Source: Orobanche coerulescens
Lineage: Eukaryota > Streptophyta > Magnoliopsida > Lamiales > Orobanchaceae
Direction: 5' to 3'
Assembly (NCBI GenBank): GCA_033398695.1
Contig: CM065802.1
Coordinates: forward strand, 78,788,096 to 78,852,095
Length of the DNA stretch: 64,000 nt
Shown: piece by piece, positions 22,701 through 33,281 of the stretch
How positions within the stretch are numbered: the stretch's first letter is position 1
Layout of the letters: each line of letters begins with the position of its first letter
Notes under the pieces: generated by a model
Told to the model about the DNA's origin: nothing
What the model saw: only the letters and a program-made list of their open reading frames with translations
Database searches by the model: none
Translations under genes and position numbers: made by a program

Positions 22701-22953
22701 ATTTATAACATTTCTGCACTCTTGCTAATTAGCGCACGCTACCATATAATCTTAGCGCACGCTAATAAGCGTTGACTCCAAATCTGTCCAGGTTCGTCCG
22801 CGGGAATCTTATCCGGACCCATGTCCCGGCTGGCGCATGTGCTAGCCGCCTAACTCAATAATTTACTGCCTAGCGCACGCAAATCCTACATTTGTAGCGT
22901 GCGCTAGTCGTAGCCGATAGCGCGCGTTAAGCTACGTTCTTAGCGTGCGCTAT
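22701..22953 (-). repeat. Palindrome array next to the TATA box of the solo LTR
   Basis: Copies start at 22729 and 22752 (23 bp apart). A tetrad follows at 22870, 22894, 22917 and 22940 (23-24 bp apart). A decayed copy lies near 22836. The TATA box GTTATAAAT on the - strand (22701-22709) is 20 bp beyond the first copy. Confidence 0.85.
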
Positions 22954-23469
22954 CACGAGTTTGCATGAGACATTTTGCATGATGTTATACTTACGTATAA
23001 AGATACCAATGTGAGAAATATCATACTCCAATTATCGAGATCACAATTTCGAATAATACAAGGTTCAAATACAGATGAATTACACAGTAATAAATCCGGA
23101 TATTACACTAACTCTGCTCGGGCCTCTCCTTTTTACCCATAGGTCGGTATGTCGGTTCATTTGGGCTTCGTTAGATCGGGCTTTTAGGAGGTCTACATTT
23201 GTCGTCCTATCAAAAACCAATCATATTTTTTAAAAAAATATGCCAAGCATCAAAAGCTAAAGAAACTCTATGTTATATAGATTTAAAAATTACTCTTAGT
23301 GCAAGTTTATATTGTTTGGAAAGGTACACTACAGTTCTATTCATTGTTGTACGTGAAATTCACTTAATAACAGGATTATAAGTATTTTTCGTTCTATATT
23401 TCCAACTAGTACTATTTGTAAACTTAAAAGGTACAGAATCTTGTGTACACAGTTTTATCGTTTGTTCTC

Positions 23470-24180
23470 TAGCAAGTGCTGCATTATATTTATAAAATTT
23501 CCATATCCACCTTCGACATTATACGGATATTCTTTGATTAGATGCAAAGAACCTTCATAGAACCATTTGCCATTTTTTCCTTCTTAAGGTGTTCTGAGAA
23601 AAGATCGGGCGTATGCTTCCTTTCTAAAGCACGGGCAGACTTCTCTCTCGCTTTGATTTTCTTGCTCCCTCTTCCTTTAATAGTTTCTTGCTTCTTTTTG
23701 GATGAAAACTCTTCAACATAAGGTGGTTAAAAGTTCATCGGGTCGGCTTGCCACAAGATGCTTCGACCTTGATGTTTGCGTCGGAGTTGGTACGCCATGA
23801 AGAGTGTGCTGAGACATTGGATACATTTCTTGACATAGTTTCATCAATTTTGTGATCCATTTCTTCTTCAATATGATGCAATTGTTGATGATTTGGGATA
23901 CGTCGAAATCCCCGAGGGGACAACTTCATCTCTACTAGTAGTTGTGGTACTATCATAATAAATACTTTCGAGTATCATAGCATCATCTTCATCATATTGG
24001 CTTTCATTTTCAAATCTGGATGGAGGTTGATTTTGAGATTCAGATTGAGGCTCTCGAATATATATATGCCAGATGGTTTCTTGGTTTTGCCCCAGAGAGC
24101 CATTTGTTCTAACTTGGATATTTTGAATTTTTTAGGGGACCATACCAATACTCTTTCCCTTGTCAGAGCTCGACATAATG
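23470..24180 (-). pseudogene. N-terminal remnant of a hAT-like transposase (BED zinc finger)
   Basis: On the - strand, MSSSDKGKSIGMVP starts near 24177, with a TATA box (CTATAAATACC complement, about 24292-24302) upstream. The frame stops at once but continues as a Glu/Ser-rich segment (YIREPQSESQNQPPSRFENESQYDEDDAMILES...), open from about 24130 to 23870. After more stops a Lys-rich region (KGRGSKKIKAREKSA) leads to CKHLIKEYPYNVEGGYGNF, which resembles the BED zinc finger of hAT transposases. No catalytic domain remains. The assignment is tentative and based on motif order. Confidence 0.42.
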
Positions 24181-24560
24181 ATAAAATGATAAATTAGTGA
24201 GTAAATTAGAGTTTACATAAATGAGAATAGAGAGAGAGAAATTAAATTGAATGGGAGGGGTGTGAGAAATGAGGGAGGTTGGAGTGGGGGTATTTATAGG
24301 TATAAAATATGGGTCGACCCAACAGGTTCCGATGATCAGACAATTTAAATGCTTTATTTTTCTAATTTTGAATCGACCGGCCGAGTCGGACCCGATGAGT
24401 CGTGGGTCCAAAAAAGTATGACCGGACCCCACCCGTGTGTACTGTTGGTCCGGAGGGTCCGTGGGTCCCACGGGGGTTAGTGGCCTGGGCCGGCGGCGAG
24501 TTATACGGATCCGGATCGGTGGATCGACCCGACAGGTTTTAGTTTAGTGAGCACCTCTAG

Positions 24561-25205
24561 ACACACGGTTGACAAATGCATTAATCTTTAAAATAGAACT
24601 CAAAATATGAAGAATAGCCAACTAACAAAGTATGAAACTAATGAAATAAATCCCATTTTTCTTCAAAAGATGACAATTACTGAATCACTTAAATATAACA
24701 ACAAATTAAATATAGAACACGATATCAAAACTCTCGAACAAGATCTAATTTGCGGTTAACAAAAATTGGATCCAAATTTGCAATTGATAAAAGCAAAATC
24801 TAAATTTACAAATTGATAAGAATAAGATCTAATTTGTAATTAATAGAAACATACTATGTTCATTACTTTTTTAAGTGAAGCAACAAAATTTTTGGAGTTG
24901 GAACAATCATGCTGATAAGGTGCTGATAATGTGTTATAAATTTAAGAAAAAAAAAAAGAGAATTAAGAAAAGTGTATAAAATTGCATGTTCTCCTTGCGA
25001 GAGACAAAATTAGAATTACAGGGGTCAATAGTCATCACTATTAACATGATTTATTTAAATACATATCAAAATGTATTCAATAAAAAAACTTATAATATCA
25101 TGTATCATCGTATTGATTAATGGATATTATCCATCAAGTGATTAATCTAGTAAAACATGCTCGGACTGATGCCATGTCAAGTATTTTAACCAATAAAACC
25201 TCTAG
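24561..25205. other. AT-rich intergenic DNA, no feature seen
   Basis: Between the hAT-like remnant and the eL21 promoter. It contains degenerate direct repeats around AAAATCTAATTTG-type words (24740-24850) and poly-A runs. I see no gene or clear transposon end. Confidence 0.6.
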
Positions 25206-25364
25206 GCCCCAAATGGAGGCCCAGTCACTCAGCAATTAATACTCGTAAGCCCAATTCATCTCTTTCCCCGTGCTAAAACCCTAGTTCGCCTTCATATATA
25301 ATCCTTTTGATTACTTTCAGCTCCGTAAACACACACTCGCACAGAACAAAAAAAGCACCACAAA
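25206..25364 (+). promoter_or_regulatory. eL21 promoter and 5' UTR (site II, telo-box, TATA)
   Basis: AGGCCCA (25217-25223) and AGCCCAAT (about 25248) are TGGGCY-type site II elements. AAACCCTAG (25276-25284) is a telo-box. CATATATAATCC (about 25292-25303) is a likely TATA box, followed by a pyrimidine-rich start region (TTACTTTCAG). Site II plus telo-box is the usual promoter code of plant ribosomal protein genes, giving high expression in dividing cells. Confidence 0.75.
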
Positions 25365-27189
25365 ATGCCTGCGGGACACGGTCTGAGGTCGCGCACAAGG
25401 GATCTCTTTGCTCGTCCTTTCAGGAAGAAGGGTCCGACCCATTTGTCGACCTATCTCCGGACCTACAAGATCGGCGACTATGTTGATATCAAAGTTAACG
25501 GGTCGATCCACAAGGGTATGCCGCATAAGTTTTACCATGGACGCACCGGTCGGGTTTGGAACGTCACCAAGCGCGCTATTGGGGTTGAGGTCAACAAGAA
25601 GGTAACAGATGTCTTTCATAAGTATCTCGTGTATCTTTTTTTTTTTTTAAATGTTATATATTTCCAGATCCAGTAATATAATGGAGAATTGTGGATGTCT
25701 AAAATGAAATGTTTTCTAAGCTACTGTATGTCGAGATTAAATATGTTTACCTATTTGAATTTTACTTGCATTTTTCTGCAGCTGGTACGAATTGAATATT
25801 TTGTTCATAAGGATTTTTGTTTAATGTGTAGCATAAATTAGGTTAGTTTGGATGCTTTGAAATTGTGTTGTTAGTTGATTGATTTAGTGATATGCATGTT
25901 TTTATTTAGGATTTGGACATCTATTAAATTTGATGTTATGTAATTAGATATGCTGGTTGAAAATGTTTGATACATAGAAATTAGATAAAATGCTTATTTT
26001 GCCTCTTTTGTGCATTTTTGGAAGATGCATTATAGTTAATTTTAATTTGTAGTGATGTTAATTCATATTCTTTTGTTATTTTTGTCCATGATAACGAAAT
26101 CAAAACATTCCCAGTTGGCCTCCTGATTGCTTTCGTCTTTGCCAGGATTCAGAGATTATGCTGTACTATCCTTTGATGTATGATACGATTTGTTTCCAAA
26201 TATTTGAAATAAGTTTCTGTGATTTCGATTGTTATGATATTTCATTTTTCTGTTTCTAATTTCATGAGAACCAACATATAAAATTTGTTGCTCCATCCGT
26301 CCCATGTGAGTAGTCTACTTCCAAAGCATGATTTTATGTCCCAAACGAGACCTTATATCTAATTAAAATCTACATAATTTTCCTCAAATTAGAGTTTTTC
26401 GGTTATATATATTACAATATTAGTTGATTGAAAAAATAAATTATAATATATTGTTTAAAATTTGTCATATTTTGTTAAAATACTGAAGTTAAGAAGTTTT
26501 AAGTAGACTCTGAATTCATGTGGGACGAAGGGAGAATTAATTTAGTTTGTAAAATTGAATGGTGAATGATGATTATCTTTTAAGCCTTATTTTATGTCAT
26601 TTCTTGTGATCAGCTAATTGTTATTCCTTTTTCCATCTTGATTGAATTTCAGAAGGATATTTTTTGTTATTTTTTATTCAAAAAAGGCCTTTAACCTTCA
26701 CTGAGCTTGGTAGTTTTTAGATCTATATATCCTCTTTTTTGGTCGTATGGAGTTATAAATCTGAGTATTTTGGTTTTTAAAGTTGAGCAGATGAATCACT
26801 GAAGAATCAGGGCATTATTTCTTTAGTATGAGATGATTAACTACCCATTTGTTTCAGTCATTTTTTTGCTTCTGGCCATAAAAGAAAGTCTATTAAACCG
26901 AATGCTGAGTCATTGTGATTTATGAATGCAGGTTGGCAACAGAATCATAAGGAAGAGAATACATGTTCGTATTGAACACGTTCAGCCTTCACGTTGCCAT
27001 GAGGAAATCCTGGAGAGAATCAAGAAGAATGATAAACTGAAGGCCGAGGCGAAGGCACAAGGTAAAATCATCAGCACCAAGAGACAGCCCGCGGGACCAA
27101 AACCTGGCTTCATGGTTGAAGGTGCGACTATTGAAACCGTCACGCCTATCCCATATGATGTTGTCAATGATCTCAAGGGTGGTTACTAA
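25365..27189 (+). CDS. RPL21: 60S ribosomal protein L21 (eL21), two exons
   Basis: Exon 1 is 25365-25601 (79 codons, [20 protein letters not shown]...VEVNKK) and ends at the donor AAG/GTAACA. The intron is 25602-26931, ending ATGCAG. Exon 2 is 26932-27189 ([45 protein letters not shown]...DLKGGY, TAA). The joined protein is 164 residues, the standard length of plant eL21. It starts with the conserved MPAGHG and contains the SH3-like core ([34 protein letters not shown]). It is a structural protein of the cytosolic large ribosomal subunit. There are no stops, the splice sites are canonical and the promoter is typical, so this is very likely a working gene. It is the only ordinary host gene in the window. 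Confidence 0.97.
26291..26534. mobile_element. Stowaway-like MITE in the eL21 intron
   Basis: Left end CTCCATCCGTCCCATGTGAG, right end CATGTGGGACGAAGGGAG; these are complementary, with the CTCCNTCCGTCCCA form typical of Tc1/mariner-related Stowaway MITEs. The inner parts also pair (AGTAGTCTACTT against AAGTAGACT). It is 244 bp, AT-rich and non-coding. The expected TA duplication is not evident, so it is an old copy. Confidence 0.75.
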
Positions 27190-27690
27190 GCCTTGGGGAT
27201 ATATGTTGGCCCCTGTATTTTGTTTTTTCAGTGTTTTGCATCAGACTACTATTTCTTTGTTTCTCTTTTTTGTTCTTTGGTCATTTGATGATGGGCTCGG
27301 CGGATTTTGGGAAGTCGGTAATTTGGATGAATTTTACAGCGGACCTGACCTTTTGATGAATGTCCTAAACTTTATGTTTTATTTTGTTTGTATGGAATAT
27401 GTGGTGTACGCCATTTTCAGTTTTTAGGGTTGGTTTTTAATATTTTTCCGATTTTAAAGTTTATTTTTTTTATTTTTTATAAAGTTCATTAGATATTTAA
27501 GCACGACCCTTAAATTAAGGGTTTAAGAGTAGTTTAAGCAAAACAAAGCTGTTGTACCCTACGTAGTAGGGGTTGTACCCTGCTTTATAGGTAGTAGTGG
27601 TACAATCGCTACTACGCAGGGTGCAACCCCTACAAAGCAGGGGTGTGCATTTGTATGTGTCTGTAGCATTATTCTAAGCAAATACCCTAA
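27190..27690 (+). other. eL21 3' UTR and downstream spacer with an inverted repeat
   Basis: From the stop codon to about 27430 lies the T-rich 3' UTR (TTGTTTCTCTTTTTTG...). No clear AATAAA signal is seen. At about 27567-27633 a foldback occurs: GTAGGGGTTGTACCCTGC against GCAGGGTGCAACCCCTAC, with one mismatch. No gene is visible. Confidence 0.55.
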
Positions 27691-28152
27691 GGGGTTGGCT
27701 GGAAACATGAAATAGATTTCAAATTGAAATTTGAAATCTTGGAATTTAATTCCAAATTTTATGTTTGGGAAATCCAATAATTTCAATTAGAATTACAAAT
27801 CCTAATATGCTATTTGGAATTTCATAAAATTTCAAATGTTAAATTTCAAGTACAATCTACTTTGGCAATTAAATGCAATTAGAGCTTAGGAATTCAATTT
27901 AAACATTCATCTTAATACATCTAATTAGATTTGAATTACACAATACTAAGAAAAATATTTTAACATCCGAATAAAATAGAAAATATTAAATAAAAGGTAC
28001 AACTAGTCACCTATACATAACACAACCCACTCTAATTTTTCATCATCCGGTAGACTCTTGAGCATTTTAAACTCTTCGATTGCACCATTCATAAACTTTT
28101 TCACACCCCTCAAAACTTGGCTTCGGGAAATACCATTAACAGCAGATACAAC
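27691..28152 (-). mobile_element. PIF/Harbinger-like transposon fragment (one end)
   Basis: The end GGGGTTGGCTGGAAACATG follows TAA (27688-27690), consistent with the 3-bp TWA target of PIF/Harbinger elements. It is followed by AT-rich terminal sequence and, from 28008, by a Myb/SANT-like reading frame on the - strand. The element is cut at 28152 by an LTR. The other end is not identified. Confidence 0.42.
28008..28152 (-). pseudogene. C-terminal piece of a Myb/SANT-like DNA-binding protein
   Basis: The - strand frame reads VVSAVNGISRSQVLRGVKKFMNGAIEEFKMLKSLPDDEKLEWVVLCIGD and stops. It resembles the end of the plant Myb/SANT-like proteins that occur as host genes and as the second protein of PIF/Harbinger transposons. 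The N-terminal part is missing because the LTR at 28153 interrupts it. Close to a transposon end, it is best read as a transposon protein remnant. Confidence 0.5.
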
Positions 28153-30740
28153 TGTAATACCCTTATTTTTCATTTTTATATTTTTCGATTCTAGCGACTC
28201 AATGTTTTGGACATGTTTTGTTCAGCACTTTTCGTCATTCAAGCGAGTTTTGATATTGCTTCGGATTAATCGACATACTATTTCGACCTTTTCATATTTA
28301 AGTTCGACTTTATACATTCACCATAAGTTCCAGAAAAATCCAAAAATTCTAAAATTTCACAACATTGTAGAGAATTGAGTTAGGATTTCAATGGTTCAAA
28401 CGGTGAGTCAATCAGAGTCCAGACGAAGGAGTTATGGTCGAAATACCAGACTACACTTTCAGTCTCGTACAGTGACACGAGCCGTGTCGAACTATTTTAG
28501 CTAAGCAAAACTCACTGCCAGTTGACACGGCCAGTGACTCGACCATGTCATTTGACATGGCCGGGAATTGCTGAAACGCTGAAAACCCGACTTTGGGAGC
28601 TATATATTGGCCGATTTTTGGGGCATTCCAGCATCTTCCCTCGAGTTTTCTTCATTCTCCACCTAAAATCCTCCATCTTGAACTCCAAAATCAAGCCATA
28701 AACATGTTCATAACATTATAGAATCAAGATATCAAGTCCGTTGTCGAAGAATCATCCATTTCTTGGTTGAATCAAGGTATGTGGTTTGAAGTTCTTCAAG
28801 TTCTTTCAAAAGATTCTTATTAGTTCTTGTTTCTAGGATGATTCTTAGGCGTTCTTAGGTTCTTAGATGTTCTTGAGTGGTTTTCATCGATTCTAGCGGG
28901 GTAGAGATCGAATTCTTCAACTATATCATTTCTTATACTCAAAATGCCCGATAGGTGTTCGATAAAAATCCCCTTAGAGTATGGATTCGAATTCTACGTG
29001 TTATTGTGATTTGAATCAGTAGCCCTGATACGAGTCTTGCTATATTGATCACCTTAGGTTCGGAAATTGGAGATTGATAGCTCCTGTCCGAGTTTTACCA
29101 ACCTCATTTAATCGTCGAAATACCCCAAGGCAAGTAGCTTGCCCATACATTACGTGTTTTTGGATTTAATAGTTGGTAATCGACGATATTTGCTGAATGA
29201 ATATCTAGAAGTAACTTTCAATGGAATCGATAGGTTTTTCAATATTTCCTTAAAGATGACTCGTATGTTTTCGTTGTTAAAGGTGCTTGTCTAAGTATGT
29301 GTATTAGTGTTGAGTATAGGAATACCTTACTTTTGTAGGGTGTTGTTTTGTGTGATTATGTCATTTATAGATTTAAAGTTTAACCTTTCGTTGAGGTATG
29401 TGTGGGGAAACGTGTGTTTATTGATGCTCATGTGACATTGTGTGATAAAGGTGGTAACTCCTTTATGAGGAGGTTGTGCCGTCACCGTGGTTGGAAAGGT
29501 ACTTTCTCTCGTTGCTATGTGATTGGTACTAGCTGCACCGTTGGATTCTAATTTAAATTATATCGTTACTTGGTCTTGAGTATGTGTTGGATAAACTGGC
29601 CATTCTAGTAAGGTACCTCGACTATATATATTGTGACTAACAATCGAGACATGCAGTTTCGTAAACGTGTGTGTGTTGTTGTTCTTCCACCTGGGGAGGG
29701 TCAGACGTGGCCTCCGGGGGCCGATGCTAAGGGGCGCGTCCAGGAAGTGGTTTCCCACCTGGGGAGGACTCGACGGGGTCTCTGGGGATCGATACTAATG
29801 GGTACGGTCGCGGGTTACCAAGTGTGGTTTTCATCATGAGGATGATGTTGATGTTTTCGATAATTGTGATATGTCCGGAATATCACAATGTTTTTGTTCT
29901 CGTTGTTCAGTTACATTATACAGGATCTTGATACTTGACTAGAATGACATTAGAATGAAATGTTGTGTGTAATTTGTCCTTCGGAGTGAATTGATGTGGA
30001 TAGTTGGGTCGTGGACCCCGTATTTCGTGATCGGTTTGTATTTTGGAAAATAAATAATGTTTGGGCTGTGACCTTAAGTGGTTTTTGATTAGTGGAGAAC
30101 TCTTCAATCCCAAATATTTTCAAAACTCCCGAGATCTTGTATTGACTTTCAAAGCGACCACTCGTTTCATTTCTACTTTTACAGTTTGAACTTTTTATCC
30201 AAATGAGAAATCTCGGGAAGTCTTTTGGTGTGAATGAGCCATGGATTATTCAAGCTATTGTATTCTCGAAATGTGTTGTGTATGGCTCGTATATTCACTT
30301 TATACTTGGACTAACAAAATAGTGGAATTTTGCTAACCCCCGAGTAATTGAGGGGTGGATGTATGTATTGCGTCCAGGTACATACAGGTCTTTGGAGAGC
30401 TAAACGCAGGATCGTTACGAAGGATGATGGAGGGCGAATGATACTAATCACATGAAGACCAGTTTGGGGTGTAGTGAGTTGGAGTTCATTGTTTGGTCTT
30501 CTCCGCTATCGTATTTTTCTATTTGTGAGTGTATTTGACCCGTACGTGGGTATGAGTCCTGTCAAAGTTATGTATATTTGAGTTGTATGTTATTGTTGAA
30601 AGACCAGGTCTGTCTAATGATTCGTAATTTAGCCATGACGGCAAGATATGTGATGTCCTGTTCTGTGGTTAGCCTGGTAGATTCTCACGGAGAGGGTCTG
30701 CGGCGTGTAATATTCCCGGATAGTTTCTGGGGGTGTTACA
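28153..30740 (+). repeat. 5' LTR of a Ty3/gypsy-like element
   Basis: Begins TGTAATACCC, ends GGGTGTTACA, and is followed by a primer-binding site. A cluster of TGACACGRCCGTGTCA-like dyads (about 28473-28565) precedes the TATA box GCTATATATTGG (about 28598-28609). A block of diverged tandem units with CTGGGGAGG...GGGGTC lies near 29680-29830. It inserted into the Myb-like frame; the left 5-bp flank is ACAAC. Confidence 0.82.
28473..28609 (+). repeat. GACACG-type dyad cluster and TATA box in LTR
   Basis: TGACACGAGCCGTGTC, TGACACGGCC, CGACCATGTCA and TGACATGGCC lie within about 90 bp and form overlapping dyads. The TATA box CTATATATT follows about 35 bp later. A related cluster precedes the TATA boxes near 33095 and 51085 (GACCGTGTCATTTGACACG). 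Confidence 0.65.
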
Positions 30741-32488
30741 TATATGGTATCAGAGCTTAGGCTGTGGAAACCTAGGCTGTCGGATCCAGTCGGATTGTGT
30801 CTGACTGAGTCGTGTCGCGACGCGTCGTCTGTGATGTCGGTCGTGATTAGTATCAAGGTGCAGCCACCATCTTCGTGCGATCTGTGGATGTAAGCCTCCT
30901 CTATTATATATTGTATTTAGTGACTTTATTACATGCGTGTTGGGAGGTGGAATTCGTATTTGATACTAGGGGTATATTACGTGTGTAATGAGCTAGATAT
31001 ATTGATGGATTCGACACCGAGTGGTGTAGTATGTTATGAAACTTTGAACATTGATATGTTTCGGAAAGTGTGTTGACAGTGGAAGTAGTTTAGAAACTCA
31101 GATAGATGGTTTTGATGTATGCTTGAATTTGGTGTTTCAGAGTAGTGATTGTTGAATTGACGATTATGTATGCCGGATGAGCATGTGTTTAAAAATTGAT
31201 TGTTTTGGATAGTTGTCATAATTATATCCGATGCGTGTGTTTTCAAAAATGGTTCTCTGAAAAGTTCCTAGACTTGAGTATGTTTGTGGAAAATCAATTT
31301 TCAAAAATATTTTGACGGTGCAGTCAAAAGAGGATTTAGTGTGGATTTTAAGAAGTTGTTTAAACCCTTAGCGAGCCGGCTTTGTAACTTCAAATGAATT
31401 CTTACGACTGTAATTGAAAGATGTGTTTTGAAGTATTTTAGATATGTTGTAAAATATTACAGTCGTTGATATTTTGTCGTGTTCAAAAGGATTTTGGAAA
31501 TGATTTTAACATATTGATTTTATTTTCAAATGACTCGAATATACGATTTTAAAAATCTTTCACATCATAAAACTTTGTTTTCTTTAAAACAAAAATGTGA
31601 TTTTCATTTTCAAAAAAAAAATAATGAAAGATGAAAAATCTTACTCGGCTTAAATTTTAAAATTTCGGACTTGGGAATTTATGAGAAGAGTCAGTTAGCA
31701 CACGCTAATGTAATCATTAGCTCACGCTAACGAACCTAGACTTAAGTGTGGATTGAATTGATTTAGTTAGCGCAAGCTAGCAGACTCATTAACGCACACT
31801 AATTTTATACTTAGCACGCGTTAAGTGCATCGTGTGGGGGGATGTGGATTTTTACTTGAAGTGACAGACTAGAGTTGAACCGTGTGGTGTCAAGCCGTTG
31901 TGATGTGTTTGTCATATTACCGTTCTTGATGGGGAATTTTGGATGAGTGCCCAATTGTTGTGTTTGTGGTTTGAATTTGCTTGTGACCCATATGATGTTA
32001 TTCCGATGTGAAATTTATTTGTGATTGTTATTCCTATGTGAGTGTTGGTCTGTTGAAGTATTATGTGCGAGTATGAGTGGTTTCCCACCCGGGGACGATT
32101 CGGCGGAACCTTTGGGGGTCGATGCTAAGGGGCATGTCCGCGGATTACCTTGTGTGTTGTTAATTATGACGATATTGCGTGATAACATGTGGTTACCCTG
32201 TGTATTGTCAGTTGTGATAAGGATACGTGCTGACGTAGTTATTTTGATGGCGTTGTTTCCAAAGAAACTGATCTTTCGGAATGTTGTTTTGATTTTTTTT
32301 TTTCAAAGAGAGATGGTTAAGACTTATGATTCATGATTTTGGTAAAACAACCCGAGGTATCAAAAGTATTTTCAATTCTTATGTGGGAAAACATATCAAT
32401 TCAAAGATTTTCAAATGATATTATTTAAATGGATACCACATGGAGTTTAATGATTGGCTACCATGTGTAGTATATTATGGTCGTGATT
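30741..32488 (+). mobile_element. Coding-free internal region of the LTR element (copy 1)
   Basis: Starts with a primer-binding site, TGGTATCAGAGC (30745-30756). The leader-like DNA that follows is recognisably related to that at 8757-9900 (for example AATATTTTG-CGGT and AGATGTGTTTTGAAGTA). Unlike the relative at 5970, no gag follows. At 31695-31824 are five palindromes of the TTAGCGCACGCTAA type, and at about 32080-32240 a piece similar to the LTR repeat block near 29680. The region looks like a mosaic of leader and LTR fragments. I see no gene. Confidence 0.7.
31695..31824 (+). repeat. Palindrome array, five copies (copy 1)
   Basis: TTAGCACACGCTAA (31695), TTAGCTCACGCTAA (31717), TTAGCGCAAGCTAG (31767), TTAACGCACACTAA (31789) and TTAGCACGCGTTAA (31811), spaced 22 bp within groups. 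The copy-2 equivalent is 49688-49817. Confidence 0.85.
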
Positions 32489-33281
32489 GTAACGATAATG
32501 GTTGTTAGATTTCTGTTGATACTTTCTGAACTTGTTCTGTTCTTTGATTTTTGCATTCGAACGAGTTGTGATATTGCTTCGGATTAACCCGTTTATCATT
32601 ATGACTTTTCGGTTCGACTCTCGTGAGCCCTATGCGAAATGAACGTCTTGTAGTTCTTACAAGTTCATTTAATGTCTTGAGTTGAGGTGTAAACTTCGGA
32701 GTTGTTGTTCGATCGTTGTTGTTCGAACATTGTCATTCGATCGTTGTTGTTTGATCGCTGTTATCCGATTATTGTTATTGTTCGATCTCGTATCGTGATT
32801 ATTGAGCGTCTGGGCCACTTCGTAATTTCCTTAATTTTTGGGTAATTGTTCCCATATGTGATCTCCCAACCTTTGAGGTTATCGGAATTTCGTACTCTTT
32901 CAGCGTTAGACTCGTGTTTTGGTTGTTGTACAGATCGGTTTTATTAATTGTAGTAATTCATGTTCGTTGCTTTTCGTAAACATTCTTGCATATTGAATCG
33001 GACCGCAGTAGCTCTGTACTGCACGGATAGTGACTTGACCGTGTCATTTGACACGACCGGGAATTGCTGAAATGCTGAAAACTCGACTTTGGGAGCTATA
33101 TATAGCCCTTGGCCGATTTTTGGGGCATTCCAGCACCTTCCCTCGAGTTTTTTTCATTCTCCACCTAAAATCCTCCATCTTGAACCCCAAAATCAAGCCA
33201 TAAACATGTTCCTAACATTATAGAATCAAGATATCAAGTACGTTGTCAAAAAATCATCCATTTCTTGGTTGAATCAAGGTA
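32489..33281 (+). repeat. Second LTR part, interrupted by the LINE (copy 1)
   Basis: Its right half (about 33010-33281) matches 28500-28779 of the 5' LTR, including the TATA region (AGCTATATATAGCCC, near 33095) and the sequence up to GAATCAAGGTA. Its left half resembles the LTR at 5970 more (GTTCATTTAATGT..., CGTAATTTCC). No polypurine tract is visible at its left boundary. It appears to be a hybrid LTR. The LINE begins at 33282; the LTR resumes at 62270. Confidence 0.62.

Larger units (their letters stand above)
20800..23107 (-). mobile_element. Solo LTR with 5-bp target duplication
   Basis: On the - strand it runs from TGTAATATCCGG to GGGGGTGTTAAA (last bases altered from TGTTACA). CTAAC flanks it on both sides (20795-20799 and 23108-23112). 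No internal region or second LTR exists, so the element was lost by LTR-LTR recombination. It carries palindrome tetrads at 21698-21915 and 22729-22953 and a TATA box (- strand GTTATAAAT, 22701-22709) directly downstream of the second set. Confidence 0.82.
20771..24560 (-). mobile_element. Decayed hAT-like transposon (contains a solo LTR)
   Basis: The left end TAGGGATGGCCC and the complement of the right end, TAGAGGTGCTCA, are similar imperfect terminal repeats of hAT type. Each is followed by GTCGGGTCG or AGTCGGGTCG subterminal motifs. Between them lie a broken N-terminal transposase region and a GC-rich GGGTCC/GGACCC-rich right flank (24350-24540). Removing the solo LTR leaves about 1.5 kb, so most of the transposase is deleted. 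I do not find a matching 8-bp duplication. Confidence 0.45.

Noticed and set aside
25317..25619. 100-codon - strand frame over eL21 exon 1
   Set aside because: Antisense shadow of a well-supported gene.
27567..27633. Foldback as a microRNA precursor
   Set aside because: The stem is only about 18 bp with a short loop; nothing indicates processing or a target. Recorded only as an inverted repeat.
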